From Caldilineaceae bacterium (GTDB taxonomy: Bacteria; Chloroflexota; Anaerolineae; Caldilineales; Caldilineaceae): 64,000 bases of DNA. This document shows, in pieces, positions 25,023 to 33,449 of this stretch. The notes below the pieces were generated by a model. The model searched no databases. It was not told the DNA's origin and was given only the letters and a program-made list of their open reading frames with translations. Both the position numbers and the translations under genes were made by a program. Numbering within the stretch: the first letter of the stretch is position 1; the number at the start of each line of letters is the position of its first letter. The stretch lies in assembly GCA_020634755.1 (NCBI GenBank), contig JACKBC010000005.1, positions 1-64,000 of the forward strand, read 5' to 3'.

Positions 25023-25766
25023 GTGAAACAGCATAAAAACTCCAGCCGCCGCGTGGCGCTGATTACAGGCGCCAGCCGCGGATTAGGCAAAACCGTTGCT
25101 ACTTTCCTGGCCGGCCAGGGCTTTGATTTGATTGTGAGCGCGCGCCATGTTGATGCATTGGCAGCTGCGGCGGCTGAACTAAAGCAATTAGACGCCCATG
25201 TTCTGTATCTAGCCGGCGACGTGGCCCAAGCGCGTCATCGTACGCAGTTGGTGCAGGCCGCGCGCCAGTTGGGAAGGCTAGATATCCTCTTCAATAACGC
25301 ATCTACGCTGGGCGTGACGCCGCTGCCTACATTGGCGCATTATCCGTTGGAACAGCTGGAACAGGCTTTGGAGATCAATGTATTGGCGCCATTGGGGCTA
25401 ATTCAAGAGGCGTTGCCGCTGCTGCAAGAGAGTCGCGGCCTGGTGGTCAACATCTCCAGCGATGCCGCGCTGGGCGGCTACGCGGGCTGGGGCGGCTATG
25501 GCGCCAGCAAAGCCGCGCTGGATCTCATCTCTAAAACGCTGGCCAACGAGCTGCACGATGTGGGCGTCGGCGTTGTCAGCGTGGACCCCGGCGACATGCG
25601 CACCGCCATGCATCAGGCCGCATTTCCGGGTGAAGATATTTCCGATCGTCCCTTGCCCGATGTGACGCTGCCCTTTTGGGCTTGGCTGCTGGCGCAATGT
25701 CCGGCCGAGGTGAGCGGACAGCGGTATCAGGCGCAAGGGGAGGTGTGGGAAAAGGTGATTGAGTGA
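25023..25766 (+). CDS. Short-chain dehydrogenase/reductase
   Basis: A 247-residue classical SDR. GTG 25023 is taken as the start because AGGAG lies 8 nt before it. The cofactor motif TGASRGLG is at about 17-24, NNAS in ILFNNASTLG, the catalytic Ser in VVNISSDAALGG and the YxxxK pair in GYGASKAALDLIS. The proline-glycine block is VDPGDMRTAMHQ. The residue after beta-2 (SARH) favours NADP. The substrate is unknown. It stands alone, followed by a spacer with inverted GCGTGGT heptamers. Confidence 0.88.
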   Translation: MKQHKNSSRRVALITGASRGLGKTVATFLAGQGFDLIVSARHVDALAAAAAELKQLDAHVLYLAGDVAQARHRTQLVQAARQLGRLDILFNNASTLGVTPLPTLAHYPLEQLEQALEINVLAPLGLIQEALPLLQESRGLVVNISSDAALGGYAGWGGYGASKAALDLISKTLANELHDVGVGVVSVDPGDMRTAMHQAAFPGEDISDRPLPDVTLPFWAWLLAQCPAEVSGQRYQAQGEVWEKVIE

Positions 25767-25778
25767 TCAGCAAGTTTT

Positions 25779-25947
25779 GCGTGGTGCGTGGTGCGTGAAC
25801 TGTTTGAGAGGCTTGGGGTGCTGCAACAGGCTTTATGAGCCTACAGTTTGCAAGATTCGAGATACTCGCTCATTGGGCCATGAATCTGAATTCAAGATGT
25901 AGCATCGAACTCAGTTGCAAGTTCGGTACACGCACCACGCACCATGC
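25779..25947. repeat. Separated inverted heptamer repeats
   Basis: GCGTGGT-GCGTGGT-GCGTGAA at 25779-25799 and CACGCAC-CACGCAC-CATGCAA at 25929-25949 are inverted copies of one another, about 130 bp apart, in the spacer between the SDR and QueA-like genes. Confidence 0.55.
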
Positions 25948-25980
25948 AACAATCCCATCATCCAGCAATCGGAGCCATTC

Positions 25981-27015
25981 ATGAAAAGTACCGAACTCTA
26001 TTTTGAACGACCAGAAACTTTAAACGCTACCATGCCAGCCGAGGCGCGCGGGCTGCAACGCGATGAAGTGCGGCTGCTGGTGAGCACGCCCAGCGGCCAT
26101 ACGCATGCTCGCTTTGTAGATCTGCCGCGCTTTTTGCGCCCGGGCGATCTGCTGGTGGTGAACCGCAGCGCCACGCTGCCCGCCAGCCTGCCGGCGCAGA
26201 ATATGGACATGGATTTTATGCTCAATCTTTCCACCCATTATGGCCATAACCTGTGGCTTGGCGAGCCGCGCTGGCATAGCAACCAGCCCGGTCCCCTGCC
26301 GCTGGTTGCCGGACAAGCATTTGCCGTGGGCAATGATCTCTTGGGGCATTGGGTGGCGCCGCATCCGGGATTGCCGCGGCTCTGGTTTGCCCAGTTTGCC
26401 AATGACGTAACGCCGGTTATGGATAGATTGGGTTCGCCTATTCGTTACGGCTATGTCAACGAGCGCTATGGGCTAGCGGCCTATCAGACCATCTTTGCCG
26501 CTGAGCCGGGCAGTGCCGAAATGCCCTCCGCCGCCCGCCCCTTTACGCCACGCCTGCTGCAAGCGTTGCAAGCCCGCGGCGTGGGGCTGGCCGAAATCAC
26601 GCTGCACACCGGCGTCTCCAGCCACGAAGTGGAGACCGCCGACGTGGAGCAGCAGACGCTCTACGCCGAGCCGTTCCACGTGCCGGCGGCCACGGCCCAC
26701 GCCGTCAACGCCGCGCGGCGCGCCGGTCGGCGCGTCATTGCCGTGGGCACCACCGTGGTGCGCGCCCTGGAGTCCGCCTGGGATGGCCGCGAGGTATGCG
26801 CCTGCCGCGGCTTTACCCGGCTCTACATCCATCCCGGGCGCAGCGTTCACACGGTCAGCGGCATTATCAGCGGCCTGCATGACTCCATGGCCAGCCATTT
26901 GGCCATGCTCTATGCCATTGCAGATCCTGAGTTGATCCGGTCAGCGTACGCAGAGGCGGTCGAGGAAGGGTATTTGTGGCACGAGTTTGGGGATTCGCAT
27001 TTGGTGATTGGGTAG
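25981..27015 (+). CDS. QueA-like S-adenosylmethionine:tRNA ribosyltransferase-isomerase family protein (divergent)
   Basis: A 344-residue protein from ATG 25981, with GGAG 7 nt upstream. The family plan is visible: RPGDLLVVNRSATLPASLPA, YGLAAYQTIFAAEPGSAEMPSAARPFT, LAEITLHTG, and GRRVIAVGTTVVRALE. True QueA makes epoxyqueuosine-tRNA from preQ1-tRNA. Here, however, the usual PTAGLHFT reads PSAARPFT, the opening DFDYELP-type block is replaced by TELYFERPETLNATMPAEARG, and there is an FYDLILT-to-SRLLV change at the N-terminus (EVRLLVST). It therefore looks like a paralogous subfamily with another substrate. No queuosine genes are nearby. Confidence 0.75.
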   Translation: MKSTELYFERPETLNATMPAEARGLQRDEVRLLVSTPSGHTHARFVDLPRFLRPGDLLVVNRSATLPASLPAQNMDMDFMLNLSTHYGHNLWLGEPRWHSNQPGPLPLVAGQAFAVGNDLLGHWVAPHPGLPRLWFAQFANDVTPVMDRLGSPIRYGYVNERYGLAAYQTIFAAEPGSAEMPSAARPFTPRLLQALQARGVGLAEITLHTGVSSHEVETADVEQQTLYAEPFHVPAATAHAVNAARRAGRRVIAVGTTVVRALESAWDGREVCACRGFTRLYIHPGRSVHTVSGIISGLHDSMASHLAMLYAIADPELIRSAYAEAVEEGYLWHEFGDSHLVIG

Positions 27016-27051
27016 CAGTTGAAGAACAGAAGTACTTATAGAGTGCGCAGA

Positions 27052-27105
27052 AGAGCGCCAAGCGCGGAAAGTACGCTACAAGGTAACTTTTCCGCAAGGC
27101 GCTCT
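27052..27105. terminator. Bidirectional terminator between the QueA-like gene and ccm operon
   Basis: AGAGCGCC and GCGGAAAGT on the left pair with ACTTTTCCGC and GGCGCTCT on the right, with a loop of about 13 nt. The genes on both sides end here (27015 on plus, 27122 on minus). Confidence 0.7.
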
Positions 27106-27121
27106 CTTGTTCAAAAGTTTC

Positions 27122-27268
27122 TTACTCTCCGCGCGCTAGCTTTTCCTGCACCAATTCTTCCAGCATCTGCACATCCTGCTCTAGTTTGCGCTGGCGCAGG
27201 CTGACAAAGAGCGCATAAATTGTAACCAGGAGCCAAACAGTAATAAAAGCCGCTACCAAATAGCCCAT
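27122..27268 (-). CDS. ccmD: CcmD-like small membrane protein
   Basis: A 48-residue protein with one transmembrane helix (YLVAAFITVWLLVTIYALFVSL) followed by a basic, then acidic amphipathic helix (RQRKLEQDVQMLEELVQEKL). Size, topology and position after ccmC match CcmD, which holds CcmE to the CcmABC haem release complex. Its ATG shares one base with the ccmC stop (TAATG), so translation is coupled. Sequence similarity to known CcmD is low, as is normal for this family. Confidence 0.7.
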   Translation of the reverse strand: MGYLVAAFITVWLLVTIYALFVSLRQRKLEQDVQMLEELVQEKLARGE

Positions 27269-28017
27269 TATTCCAGCTCCTCTCGTAGTTCTTCCAGTCT
27301 GTCTTCCAAGCGCAGTTGACGCCAGCGTTGAATCATCAAGGCACAAAAGAGCAAGGTGAAACTGATGAGGGCTATGGTAATGGTTTGGCCCATGGTGGCG
27401 CCCACATTGCCAATATCACCTTGGGCTTCTGCATTACTGCCGTTCCACACAACCGGATGGATTGAGCGAAACCAGCGGGCGCTGTAATAGGTGAGCGGAA
27501 CCGTCAAAAACGCAAAGAGCGCATAAATGTTGCCAAAAAGCGCCCGCGTGCGCCGATTATCAATCCCGTTGCGGAAGAGCAGATAGGCCACGTAAATCAG
27601 AATCGTAATGGTGGCGGTGGTCAGGCGCGGGTCCCACGTCCAATATGTATTCCAGGTGGGGCGCGCCCAAATGGCGCCACAAATCGTCAACCCAATGCCA
27701 AAGAGCGTCCCCACTTCCACGCTGGCTTGCGTAATGCGGTCCCACTCCAGATTGCGCGTGATTAGATACAAAATGCTGCCGATTAGCGACACCAGAAAAC
27801 CGGCCATCGCGCCAAAAATGCACCCCATGTGAATGTAAAAGATGCGCTGGGCCATCTGTTCCGTGCCGGCCAAATTGGTGGCCGATTTGGCATAGACCAG
27901 CGCCGCCCAAATAAAGACGGCCATACCGGCCATGGCCAAAATATTGAGTGTCAGCAAAAAGTAGCTGCCAAACGCCATGGGGCGGCCGCGGCTTTGTGAT
28001 AAAGTTGCACTGCTCAT
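27268..28017 (-). CDS. ccmC: Haem exporter subunit CcmC
   Basis: A 249-residue protein with six membrane helices and the tryptophan-rich WxWDPRLT signature (TWNTYWTWDPRLTTATITI) of the haem-handling protein superfamily. His residues in IHMGCIFGAM and RSIHPVVW are placed as haem ligands in this family. CcmC loads haem onto CcmE at the outer face of the membrane. The ATG 28017 with GGGAGGA 8 nt upstream is preferred to 28026. It lies in the ccmABCD operon. The last 20 residues (RLEDRLEELREELE) form an unusual charged tail. Confidence 0.92.
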   Translation of the reverse strand: MSSATLSQSRGRPMAFGSYFLLTLNILAMAGMAVFIWAALVYAKSATNLAGTEQMAQRIFYIHMGCIFGAMAGFLVSLIGSILYLITRNLEWDRITQASVEVGTLFGIGLTICGAIWARPTWNTYWTWDPRLTTATITILIYVAYLLFRNGIDNRRTRALFGNIYALFAFLTVPLTYYSARWFRSIHPVVWNGSNAEAQGDIGNVGATMGQTITIALISFTLLFCALMIQRWRQLRLEDRLEELREELE

Positions 28018-28018
28018 G

Positions 28019-28765
28019 TTACACATCCTCCCAGATCAGGTCAAAGACCATATAGGCGATCACCAAAAAAATTAGATCATATGTGGCCAGCATTAGCAGC
28101 CAGTGGTCAAAGTCGCCAAATTCGCGGCCATTTAAAACCAGCGCCGTTAACCCCACGCCGGCCACAAAGAGCGGCATCATTACGGGCAGCAGCAGAATGG
28201 GCAACATGGATTCCCGCGCCCGTACGCTGACCGTCAGCGCCGCAAAAAGCGTCCCCACAAAGACATAGCCCAAGATGCCCAGAAAGAGCCCCACCAAAAT
28301 CCACAGCCGAAACAGATTGATGTCAAAAATGACCAGCATAATGGGCAGGACAATAATTTGCGTGGCCAAGATAAAGAGAAAATTGGCCAGCACCTTGCCA
28401 AAATAGACGGCGCTGCGATCCATGGGCGCCAGCAGCAGCGCCGCCAGAGAGCCTTTATCCACCTCGGCGCCAAAACTGCGGTTGAGCCCCAGCACGCCGG
28501 CAAAGAGCAAAATGCCCCACAGGATGCCCGGCACAATCAGATCCATGCGCGGCGCCAGATCAAACGCCAGCCCAAAGATAACCACGGCCAGCACGCTAAA
28601 GGCCGCCATGGCGCCGATGGCTTCGCGCGCGCGCAACTCGGTTTGCAGCTCTTTGCGCGTAATGCGCCACAGCTTGCGGAAATAGGCCGTTGCGCCGCCT
28701 TCGGTGCGCATTTGCGCCGGATGGTCCGCTATTTGCATGGGCATCAGCCCATTACCACTGGCCAT
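28019..28765 (-). CDS. ccmB: Haem exporter subunit CcmB
   Basis: A 248-residue integral membrane protein with six helices. LRAREAIGAMAAFSVLAVVIFGLA and the block FGAEVDKGSLAALLLAPMDRS are typical of CcmB, the permease partner of CcmA. It overlaps the ccmA stop by 14 nt and precedes ccmC by one base, so the genes are co-translated. The start could be one of the Met codons up to ten residues downstream. Confidence 0.93.
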   Translation of the reverse strand: MASGNGLMPMQIADHPAQMRTEGGATAYFRKLWRITRKELQTELRAREAIGAMAAFSVLAVVIFGLAFDLAPRMDLIVPGILWGILLFAGVLGLNRSFGAEVDKGSLAALLLAPMDRSAVYFGKVLANFLFILATQIIVLPIMLVIFDINLFRLWILVGLFLGILGYVFVGTLFAALTVSVRARESMLPILLLPVMMPLFVAGVGLTALVLNGREFGDFDHWLLMLATYDLIFLVIAYMVFDLIWEDV

Positions 28766-29465
28766 ACAGCTCTCGCAAATCGTCTACACTTAATTCAGCC
28801 GCTGGCTGCCGGTGTACAATCTCGCCATTGGCCAGAATGCAAATCCAATCTGACCAGTGCAGCGCCTGTTCTAAATTGTGGGTGGAAAAAAGAATGGCTC
28901 GATTGGCTGCACCCAATTGGCGAATTAAGTTGTGCAGCATTTGTGAACTAGGTTGGTCGAGCCCGGTGTCGGGCTCATCCAGCAGCAGCACGGGCGGATC
29001 GTGCAAAATGGCCCGCGCAATGGCCAGGCGTTGCGTCATGCCGCGGCTGTAGGTGCGCACCAAATCGTGCCGTCGCGGCCACAGATCCACAGAGCGCAGC
29101 AGCGCCTCCATGCGTACTTCCGGCGCCAGCAAATCGTACATGTGGGCAAAAAAGTCCAGATTTTCCCACGCCGTCAAGTTATCATAGAGCAGCGGGGCAT
29201 GGCTTACCAGCCCAATGTAGCGCCGCAGCTCGTGGCCAGCCTGCTTCAGCTCGGCTCCGCCCAGCCATACCTGGCCGCTGTCCGCCTTGCTCAGCCCTGA
29301 AATAATGCGCATGAGCGTGGATTTGCCGGCGCCGTTGGCGCCCAGTAGCGCCACCACCTGTCCGGCGTCCACGCCCATATTCAGCCCTTTTAGCACCGTT
29401 TTGCGGCCATAGCGTTTGCGCAAGCCGCGCACATCAATTAGCGGTTGATCGGACATTTTTGTCAT
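28752..29465 (-). CDS. ccmA: Haem exporter ATPase CcmA
   Basis: A 237-residue ABC ATPase. Walker A is LLGANGAGKSTLMR, the signature is YSRGMTQRLAIARAI (SRGMTQR in place of LSGGQ, usual for CcmA), Walker B is VLLLDEPDTGLDQ and the switch His is in LFSTHNLEQAL. The ATG at 29465 overlaps the end of the cytochrome gene by 32 nt. With CcmB and CcmC it powers release of holo-CcmE. Confidence 0.92.
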   Translation of the reverse strand: MTKMSDQPLIDVRGLRKRYGRKTVLKGLNMGVDAGQVVALLGANGAGKSTLMRIISGLSKADSGQVWLGGAELKQAGHELRRYIGLVSHAPLLYDNLTAWENLDFFAHMYDLLAPEVRMEALLRSVDLWPRRHDLVRTYSRGMTQRLAIARAILHDPPVLLLDEPDTGLDQPSSQMLHNLIRQLGAANRAILFSTHNLEQALHWSDWICILANGEIVHRQPAAELSVDDLRELYGQW

Positions 29466-31320
29466 CAAGCTCGCTCAATTGCTGGGCCAAATCTAACAGG
29501 CGACGTTTGAGCTGTGCTCGTTCGCGCATCCAAAGCGTTTGCTCAATCTTGGCGGCGGCCGCATCATCATCCAGCTCGGCAATGCGCTGGAGCAAGGCGG
29601 CTTTTTCCTCTACCAGCGCCTCACGCCGGCTTTGGTTCCCCATGCGGCGCAATGGCCAAATGGATGCGCCAATGAGCGCCAGCAACAGGACACCCCCAAT
29701 GGAAAATGCCACAATGGGTTCCAGGGGTGGGGTTGTGGTGGCCACCGCCACTCTGGAATCTGCCGTCGCAGTTTGTTCCCCTTCTGCAACTGCGCCGGCA
29801 GGCGCGGCTGCTTGGCGCGGGTCGATACCGCCCGGGGGAATGAGTCCCGTCAACGTCACATCAAAGCTTTGCGGGGTTAGATTTTGCCCACCCCACAGCT
29901 GGTAAGAAAGCCCTTGCAGCGCATCATCGCCAATAAAGGAAAGGTCTGGCGCCTGCACTTCCAGCGCGGGCAGATCGGCCACAAGCAAATTCAGCTGGTC
30001 GATGGGGTACAAAAATTCCTGGGCAAACTCAATCTGTTCGCCCTCATAGGGCAAGCGGTAGCTGAGAAAAAGCTGTTGCGTACCGGCGCCAGGCGCTACG
30101 GGCGCCAGGTCATATACATGCCGATCTACCACCAGAAAGCGACCACCTTCCATACCGCCTTGGAACTGTACATCGTCTGCGCCGGCGGGCAGCAAAAATT
30201 GGGTGGTCACCGGCTGATCTACACCATCCACCGCTTGGCCCACAAAAGTGGCCGCGTTATCATTGCCCATGGCCAAAATCAGCCCCACAACCAGCTCGCC
30301 CGGCTTGTAGTCGACTACCCAGTTGGCCCGCGAAATGCGCAGCCCCGATGGATCATCTGAGGTTTCATAGACCAAAATGGGCGTGTTGGCCTCTGGTTGG
30401 GCATCGGTCAGCTGGATAATGCCGCTTTCGTAGGCCACATCCATATACGGCGCGCGCGCAATGTAAACAATGCCGCTGGATGTGGACAAATCATCAAATT
30501 GAAAGAGGCCATCGGCATCGGTGGTGGTGGTGAAAGTGGCAATGGGGGTGATTTCTAAATAGGCCGTCATGGTTACCGGCAGATTGGCCACTGGCCCCGG
30601 CGCAGAGCCATCTGCTGGATGCAGCTGGACGCGCCCCTGTACCTGTCCCGCGCCGGGACGATAGGCGGAATCCCACGGCGCAATGTAGCTAAACGTGCGC
30701 AGATAGTCGAGCACGCTTTGGCGTTCGGCGTCACTCCAGTCGGCGGCGCCAGGCAAGGTCGATTGCAATGTGTCGGCCAATTCAGCTTGGGTAGTAAAGG
30801 GCAGGGCGTGGGCCGTCAACAACCCGTCCAGTTCGGCTTTTTGGGACTCATCGGCATTGGGCAAAGCGGCTTCATAAAGCTGGCGGCCCGCCTCGACTGC
30901 TTCTGGTGACGTGTGCAGACTCCAGGCATAATAGGCTGCCTGCCAGATCTGTTCATCATCCAGCCGGTTGCTCCAGGGCGGCATCATCTGGCCAATGCGG
31001 CCATATTTAATAATGTGAAAATATTCGGCGGGGCTGCGTTGCCAGCTGGTTTGCGGATCGGTCAGCTTGGGCGGGGCGGCTGGTAGATTGGGCGTCACCG
31101 GGCCGTCGCTGTTGCCCTCCGCGCCATGACAGGGAGCGCAATTCTCGGCGAAAAGCGCTCGCCCCAAAATGGCGGATGGCGTCTGTTCGGGCAGCGTTAC
31201 TTGTGTGGGATCATATTCGGGAGAGACTGGCTGTTCTTGTGCAGATGCGGATTTATAAGGGCTGCCTGCCAAGAGCAAAATACAGAACAGAACAGCACAA
31301 AAGCCTCTTTGCCACAGCAT
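29434..31320 (-). CDS. Membrane c-type cytochrome with carboxypeptidase-regulatory-like domain
   Basis: A 628-residue exported protein. After the signal peptide it has one cytochrome c domain (haem site CAPCH at 61-65, probable Met ligand in MMPPW near 112). A second helical region (EAGRQLYEAAL... to YLRTFSY) looks like a cytochrome c domain that has lost CxxCH. A beta-sandwich (VQGRVQLHPADG to ESGIIQL) and further beta regions follow. A C-terminal membrane helix (IVAFSIGGVLLLALIGASIW) and a coiled coil end the protein in the cytoplasm. It lies between ccmE and ccmA in the operon, so it may be a dedicated client or a part of the assembly machine. Confidence 0.85.
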   Translation of the reverse strand: MLWQRGFCAVLFCILLLAGSPYKSASAQEQPVSPEYDPTQVTLPEQTPSAILGRALFAENCAPCHGAEGNSDGPVTPNLPAAPPKLTDPQTSWQRSPAEYFHIIKYGRIGQMMPPWSNRLDDEQIWQAAYYAWSLHTSPEAVEAGRQLYEAALPNADESQKAELDGLLTAHALPFTTQAELADTLQSTLPGAADWSDAERQSVLDYLRTFSYIAPWDSAYRPGAGQVQGRVQLHPADGSAPGPVANLPVTMTAYLEITPIATFTTTTDADGLFQFDDLSTSSGIVYIARAPYMDVAYESGIIQLTDAQPEANTPILVYETSDDPSGLRISRANWVVDYKPGELVVGLILAMGNDNAATFVGQAVDGVDQPVTTQFLLPAGADDVQFQGGMEGGRFLVVDRHVYDLAPVAPGAGTQQLFLSYRLPYEGEQIEFAQEFLYPIDQLNLLVADLPALEVQAPDLSFIGDDALQGLSYQLWGGQNLTPQSFDVTLTGLIPPGGIDPRQAAAPAGAVAEGEQTATADSRVAVATTTPPLEPIVAFSIGGVLLLALIGASIWPLRRMGNQSRREALVEEKAALLQRIAELDDDAAAAKIEQTLWMRERAQLKRRLLDLAQQLSELDDKNVRSTAN

Positions 31321-31385
31321 AATGTCATTTGCCTTTGGTGCAGTGAGGAATGATAGAGGAATTGGGGATCAACCGGAAGATACGT

Positions 31386-31465
31386 GACCTATGCAGCGCC
31401 CGTGGCGCGCCAGGAGAAAACAAGCTGGCGCAACTGCCAATTTTTATTACAGGCTGGCGTAAGTC
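31386..31465 (+). repeat. Palindromic repeat B, copy 2
   Basis: About 80 bp from GACCTATGCAGCGCCCGTGG to CAGGCTGGCGTAAGTC, containing GCCAGGAGAAAACA. It sits inside the ccm operon, between ccmE and the cytochrome gene. Confidence 0.75.
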
Positions 31466-31491
31466 CTAATATATTCAGTTGATCCCGCCAA

Positions 31492-31989
31492 TCATCGTTC
31501 GGATTTTACAAATATTTCGGATGGCTCTTCTTCATAGCGGCTGGGACATTTGAGCAGCAGCGTATCGGCTTTGAAGACCAATTGCGAATTTTCTGTCATC
31601 ATTTCGCCTTCAATAATGGCCGAGGCGGCGCGATGAAAATTATCCGGCTTGGGTCCATAGAAGACCACAGGTACCTGGTCGCCCGTACCGGCTGTATCAT
31701 TTTCGTCATATACGGCAAAGCGCAAAACGTGGTTGTCCTCGTCCCACGTATCGCTGTCGGCCACCACCAGGCCGTTCATGCGCACGCGCTCGCCCACAAT
31801 GGTATCACCCTTGCCCACAATCTCGTTTACGGTGAGATAATAGGCGCCTGCGGTCATTGTGGCCCATACGATCAAGCCGGCCAGCACGATCAGCAAAACG
31901 CCGCCCACCAGAAACTTTGGATTGATTGTGCTTTGTCGTTTCGCGCCCAAATGGGCCGGAATTGCAGGACTACTGATCTGTTCCATCAT
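31492..31989 (-). CDS. ccmE: Haem chaperone CcmE, Cys variant
   Basis: A 165-residue protein with an N-terminal membrane anchor (FLVGGVLLIVLAGLIVWA) and an OB-fold periplasmic domain (YYLTVNEIVGKGD, ERVRMNGLVV, VPVVFYGPKPDNF, ASAIIEGEM). The usual haem-binding His followed by Tyr (HxxxY) is replaced by CxxxY: Cys148 in LLLKCPSRYEEEP, with Tyr152. Such C-type CcmE variants are known in some archaea and Desulfovibrio. It carries haem from CcmC to the ligation machine. Its start overlaps the DUF2007 gene by about 20 nt. Confidence 0.92.
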   Translation of the reverse strand: MMEQISSPAIPAHLGAKRQSTINPKFLVGGVLLIVLAGLIVWATMTAGAYYLTVNEIVGKGDTIVGERVRMNGLVVADSDTWDEDNHVLRFAVYDENDTAGTGDQVPVVFYGPKPDNFHRAASAIIEGEMMTENSQLVFKADTLLLKCPSRYEEEPSEIFVKSER

Positions 31990-32314
31990 CCACCTCTTCC
32001 CAGATTACTTCTGAATTTAACAGCTCTAATGCTTTTTCCGCCAGCGGCGCCGGCACCAGCACATCGGTGGCGGCCAAACTGCCCGTGGTTAAGCCCACAA
32101 TAGAGCCCAACACCTCTCCCCGAATAATCGCCGGAATGCCTTCGCTCTCCAGCCGACCTTTTACGATTTCGGCTTCGAGCTTGTTGTTTGCTTCCCACAC
32201 CACCACTGGCTCGCTAAATTTGCCGCCACCGGTTGTCGTACTGGCTGCGGCAGCATCCTCACGTGGCGTGACTTCGCGTCGCGCCCCCCAAAGAGCATCT
32301 ACATTGGTTGTCAC
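31970..32314 (-). CDS. DUF2007 small protein
   Basis: A 114-residue protein. The second half (VVWEANNKLEAEIVKGRLES, EGIPAIIRGE, TDVLVPAPLAEKALELL) is the DUF2007 fold, a ferredoxin-like domain often described as a putative signal-transducing protein. Translation starts at GTG 32314, whose GTGA overlaps the DUF952 stop. It overlaps ccmE downstream, so the gene is part of the MBL-DUF952-DUF2007-ccmE transcript. The function is unknown. Confidence 0.8.
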   Translation of the reverse strand: MTTNVDALWGARREVTPREDAAAASTTTGGGKFSEPVVVWEANNKLEAEIVKGRLESEGIPAIIRGEVLGSIVGLTTGSLAATDVLVPAPLAEKALELLNSEVIWEEVDDGTDQ

Positions 32315-32667
32315 TGGACAATATCTTCACTTTCCCACTCGGGCGGCATGACAAACTGGCCATCGGGCAAGCGTGGAAAACGGATTACTTCCACCACCGC
32401 GTCCAGATTCAGCGGCCCATATATGTGGGGGAACTGTAAAAAGCCGACCGTATCCCACTGCACATCTGCTACAACCAGATCTTCATCGATGCACAAAATG
32501 ACAAATGGCTCGGCGTTATCTCGATAAAAATTGTTGGCCACGCGCACCAAAAGCTGCCGTTCACCCGTGCAGTGAATAAAGCCTTCGCTGTACAGCGTGT
32601 CGCCTTCGTATAGTTCGTTAAGTGACTGCTGGCGCCAGAGCGCTTCTGGCAGCATGTGGTATATCAT
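32311..32667 (-). CDS. DUF952 family protein
   Basis: A 118-residue protein. IYHMLPEALW at the start, EGFIHCTGERQLLVRVANNFY in the middle and FPHIYGPLNLDAVVEV near the end are the conserved blocks of DUF952. The conserved His and Cys hint at an enzyme or a binding role, but none is established. It lies between the MBL hydrolase and DUF2007 genes, with short spacing to both. Confidence 0.88.
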   Translation of the reverse strand: MIYHMLPEALWRQQSLNELYEGDTLYSEGFIHCTGERQLLVRVANNFYRDNAEPFVILCIDEDLVVADVQWDTVGFLQFPHIYGPLNLDAVVEVIRFPRLPDGQFVMPPEWESEDIVQ

Positions 32668-32688
32668 GTAACCGTAAACCTGTGCTGT

Positions 32689-33333
32689 TTATCGCGCATT
32701 TTCTTGACCCACATAGGGATTAAAAATGCGCTCGGTCCCAATGTCGGTGGCCGGACCATGTCCAGGATAGACCACATAGTCATCCGTCAGGGAGAGCAAC
32801 TGCTCGCGTATGCTTTTGAGCAAAGTGGGCCCATCGGCGCCCGGCAAATCAAAGCGGCCTATGCTGCCCTGGAACAGCGTGTCGCCGCCAAAAACTTGCT
32901 TGCCTTTGTGATCCACAAAGACAACGTGGCCGGGCGCATGACCCGGGGTAAAACGCACCTCTAACGACTCTTCCCCAAATTCGATGATCTGCCCATGCTC
33001 TAAAAAGCCGTCGGGCTCATCAACGGGATCTACTTCGGAATCGAGCCACAGCTGGACGCGTTCTGGTACGTCGTGCAAAATGGGCAGATCGTTTTTGTGC
33101 AGCCAAAACGAAGCTCCCGTAGCGGCTTTGACGCCATTCACCGCCAGCACATGGTCAAAATGGGCATGGGTATTGATAATTTTCTCAATGGTCAGCCCCA
33201 TCTCTTTGACCAGCCGCATAATGGCGTGGGCACTATCACCGGGATCAATAACGACGCCGACGCGCTGCTTTTCGCAACCGACAATGTAGCAATTCTCTTG
33301 CAGCAGCCCAACCGTTATCCCTTTGGCAATCAT
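32689..33333 (-). CDS. Metallo-beta-lactamase-fold hydrolase (glyoxalase II-like)
   Basis: A 214-residue enzyme with the di-zinc signature NTHAHFDHV (HxHxDH), a second His in TPGHAPGHVVFVD, the bridging Asp in VFGGDTLFQGSIGRFDLPG and the last His in VYPGHGPATDIGTE. The arrangement is that of YcbL/glyoxalase II-type thioester hydrolases. The substrate is not evident. Translation starts at ATG 33333, and it is first in the operon leading to ccmE. Confidence 0.92.
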   Translation of the reverse strand: MIAKGITVGLLQENCYIVGCEKQRVGVVIDPGDSAHAIMRLVKEMGLTIEKIINTHAHFDHVLAVNGVKAATGASFWLHKNDLPILHDVPERVQLWLDSEVDPVDEPDGFLEHGQIIEFGEESLEVRFTPGHAPGHVVFVDHKGKQVFGGDTLFQGSIGRFDLPGADGPTLLKSIREQLLSLTDDYVVYPGHGPATDIGTERIFNPYVGQENAR

Positions 33334-33355
33334 AGTACGCGTTGATTTCTCTAAA

Positions 33356-33435
33356 ACTTACGCAAGCCTGGACGGAGGATTGTCAAGTCCGCCGAGCTGT
33401 TCTATTCTGGCAATCCATTGGCGCTGCATAAATCG
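33356..33435 (-). repeat. Palindromic repeat B, copy 3 (reverse)
   Basis: ACTTACGCAAGCCTGG at the left end and GGCGCTGCATAAATCG at the right end, about 80 bp. On the minus strand it contains GCCAGAATAGAACAGC and GGCGGACTTGAC as in other copies. It abuts the stop of the HxlR gene. Confidence 0.75.
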
Positions 33436-33449
33436 TGTTTGTATTTGCT

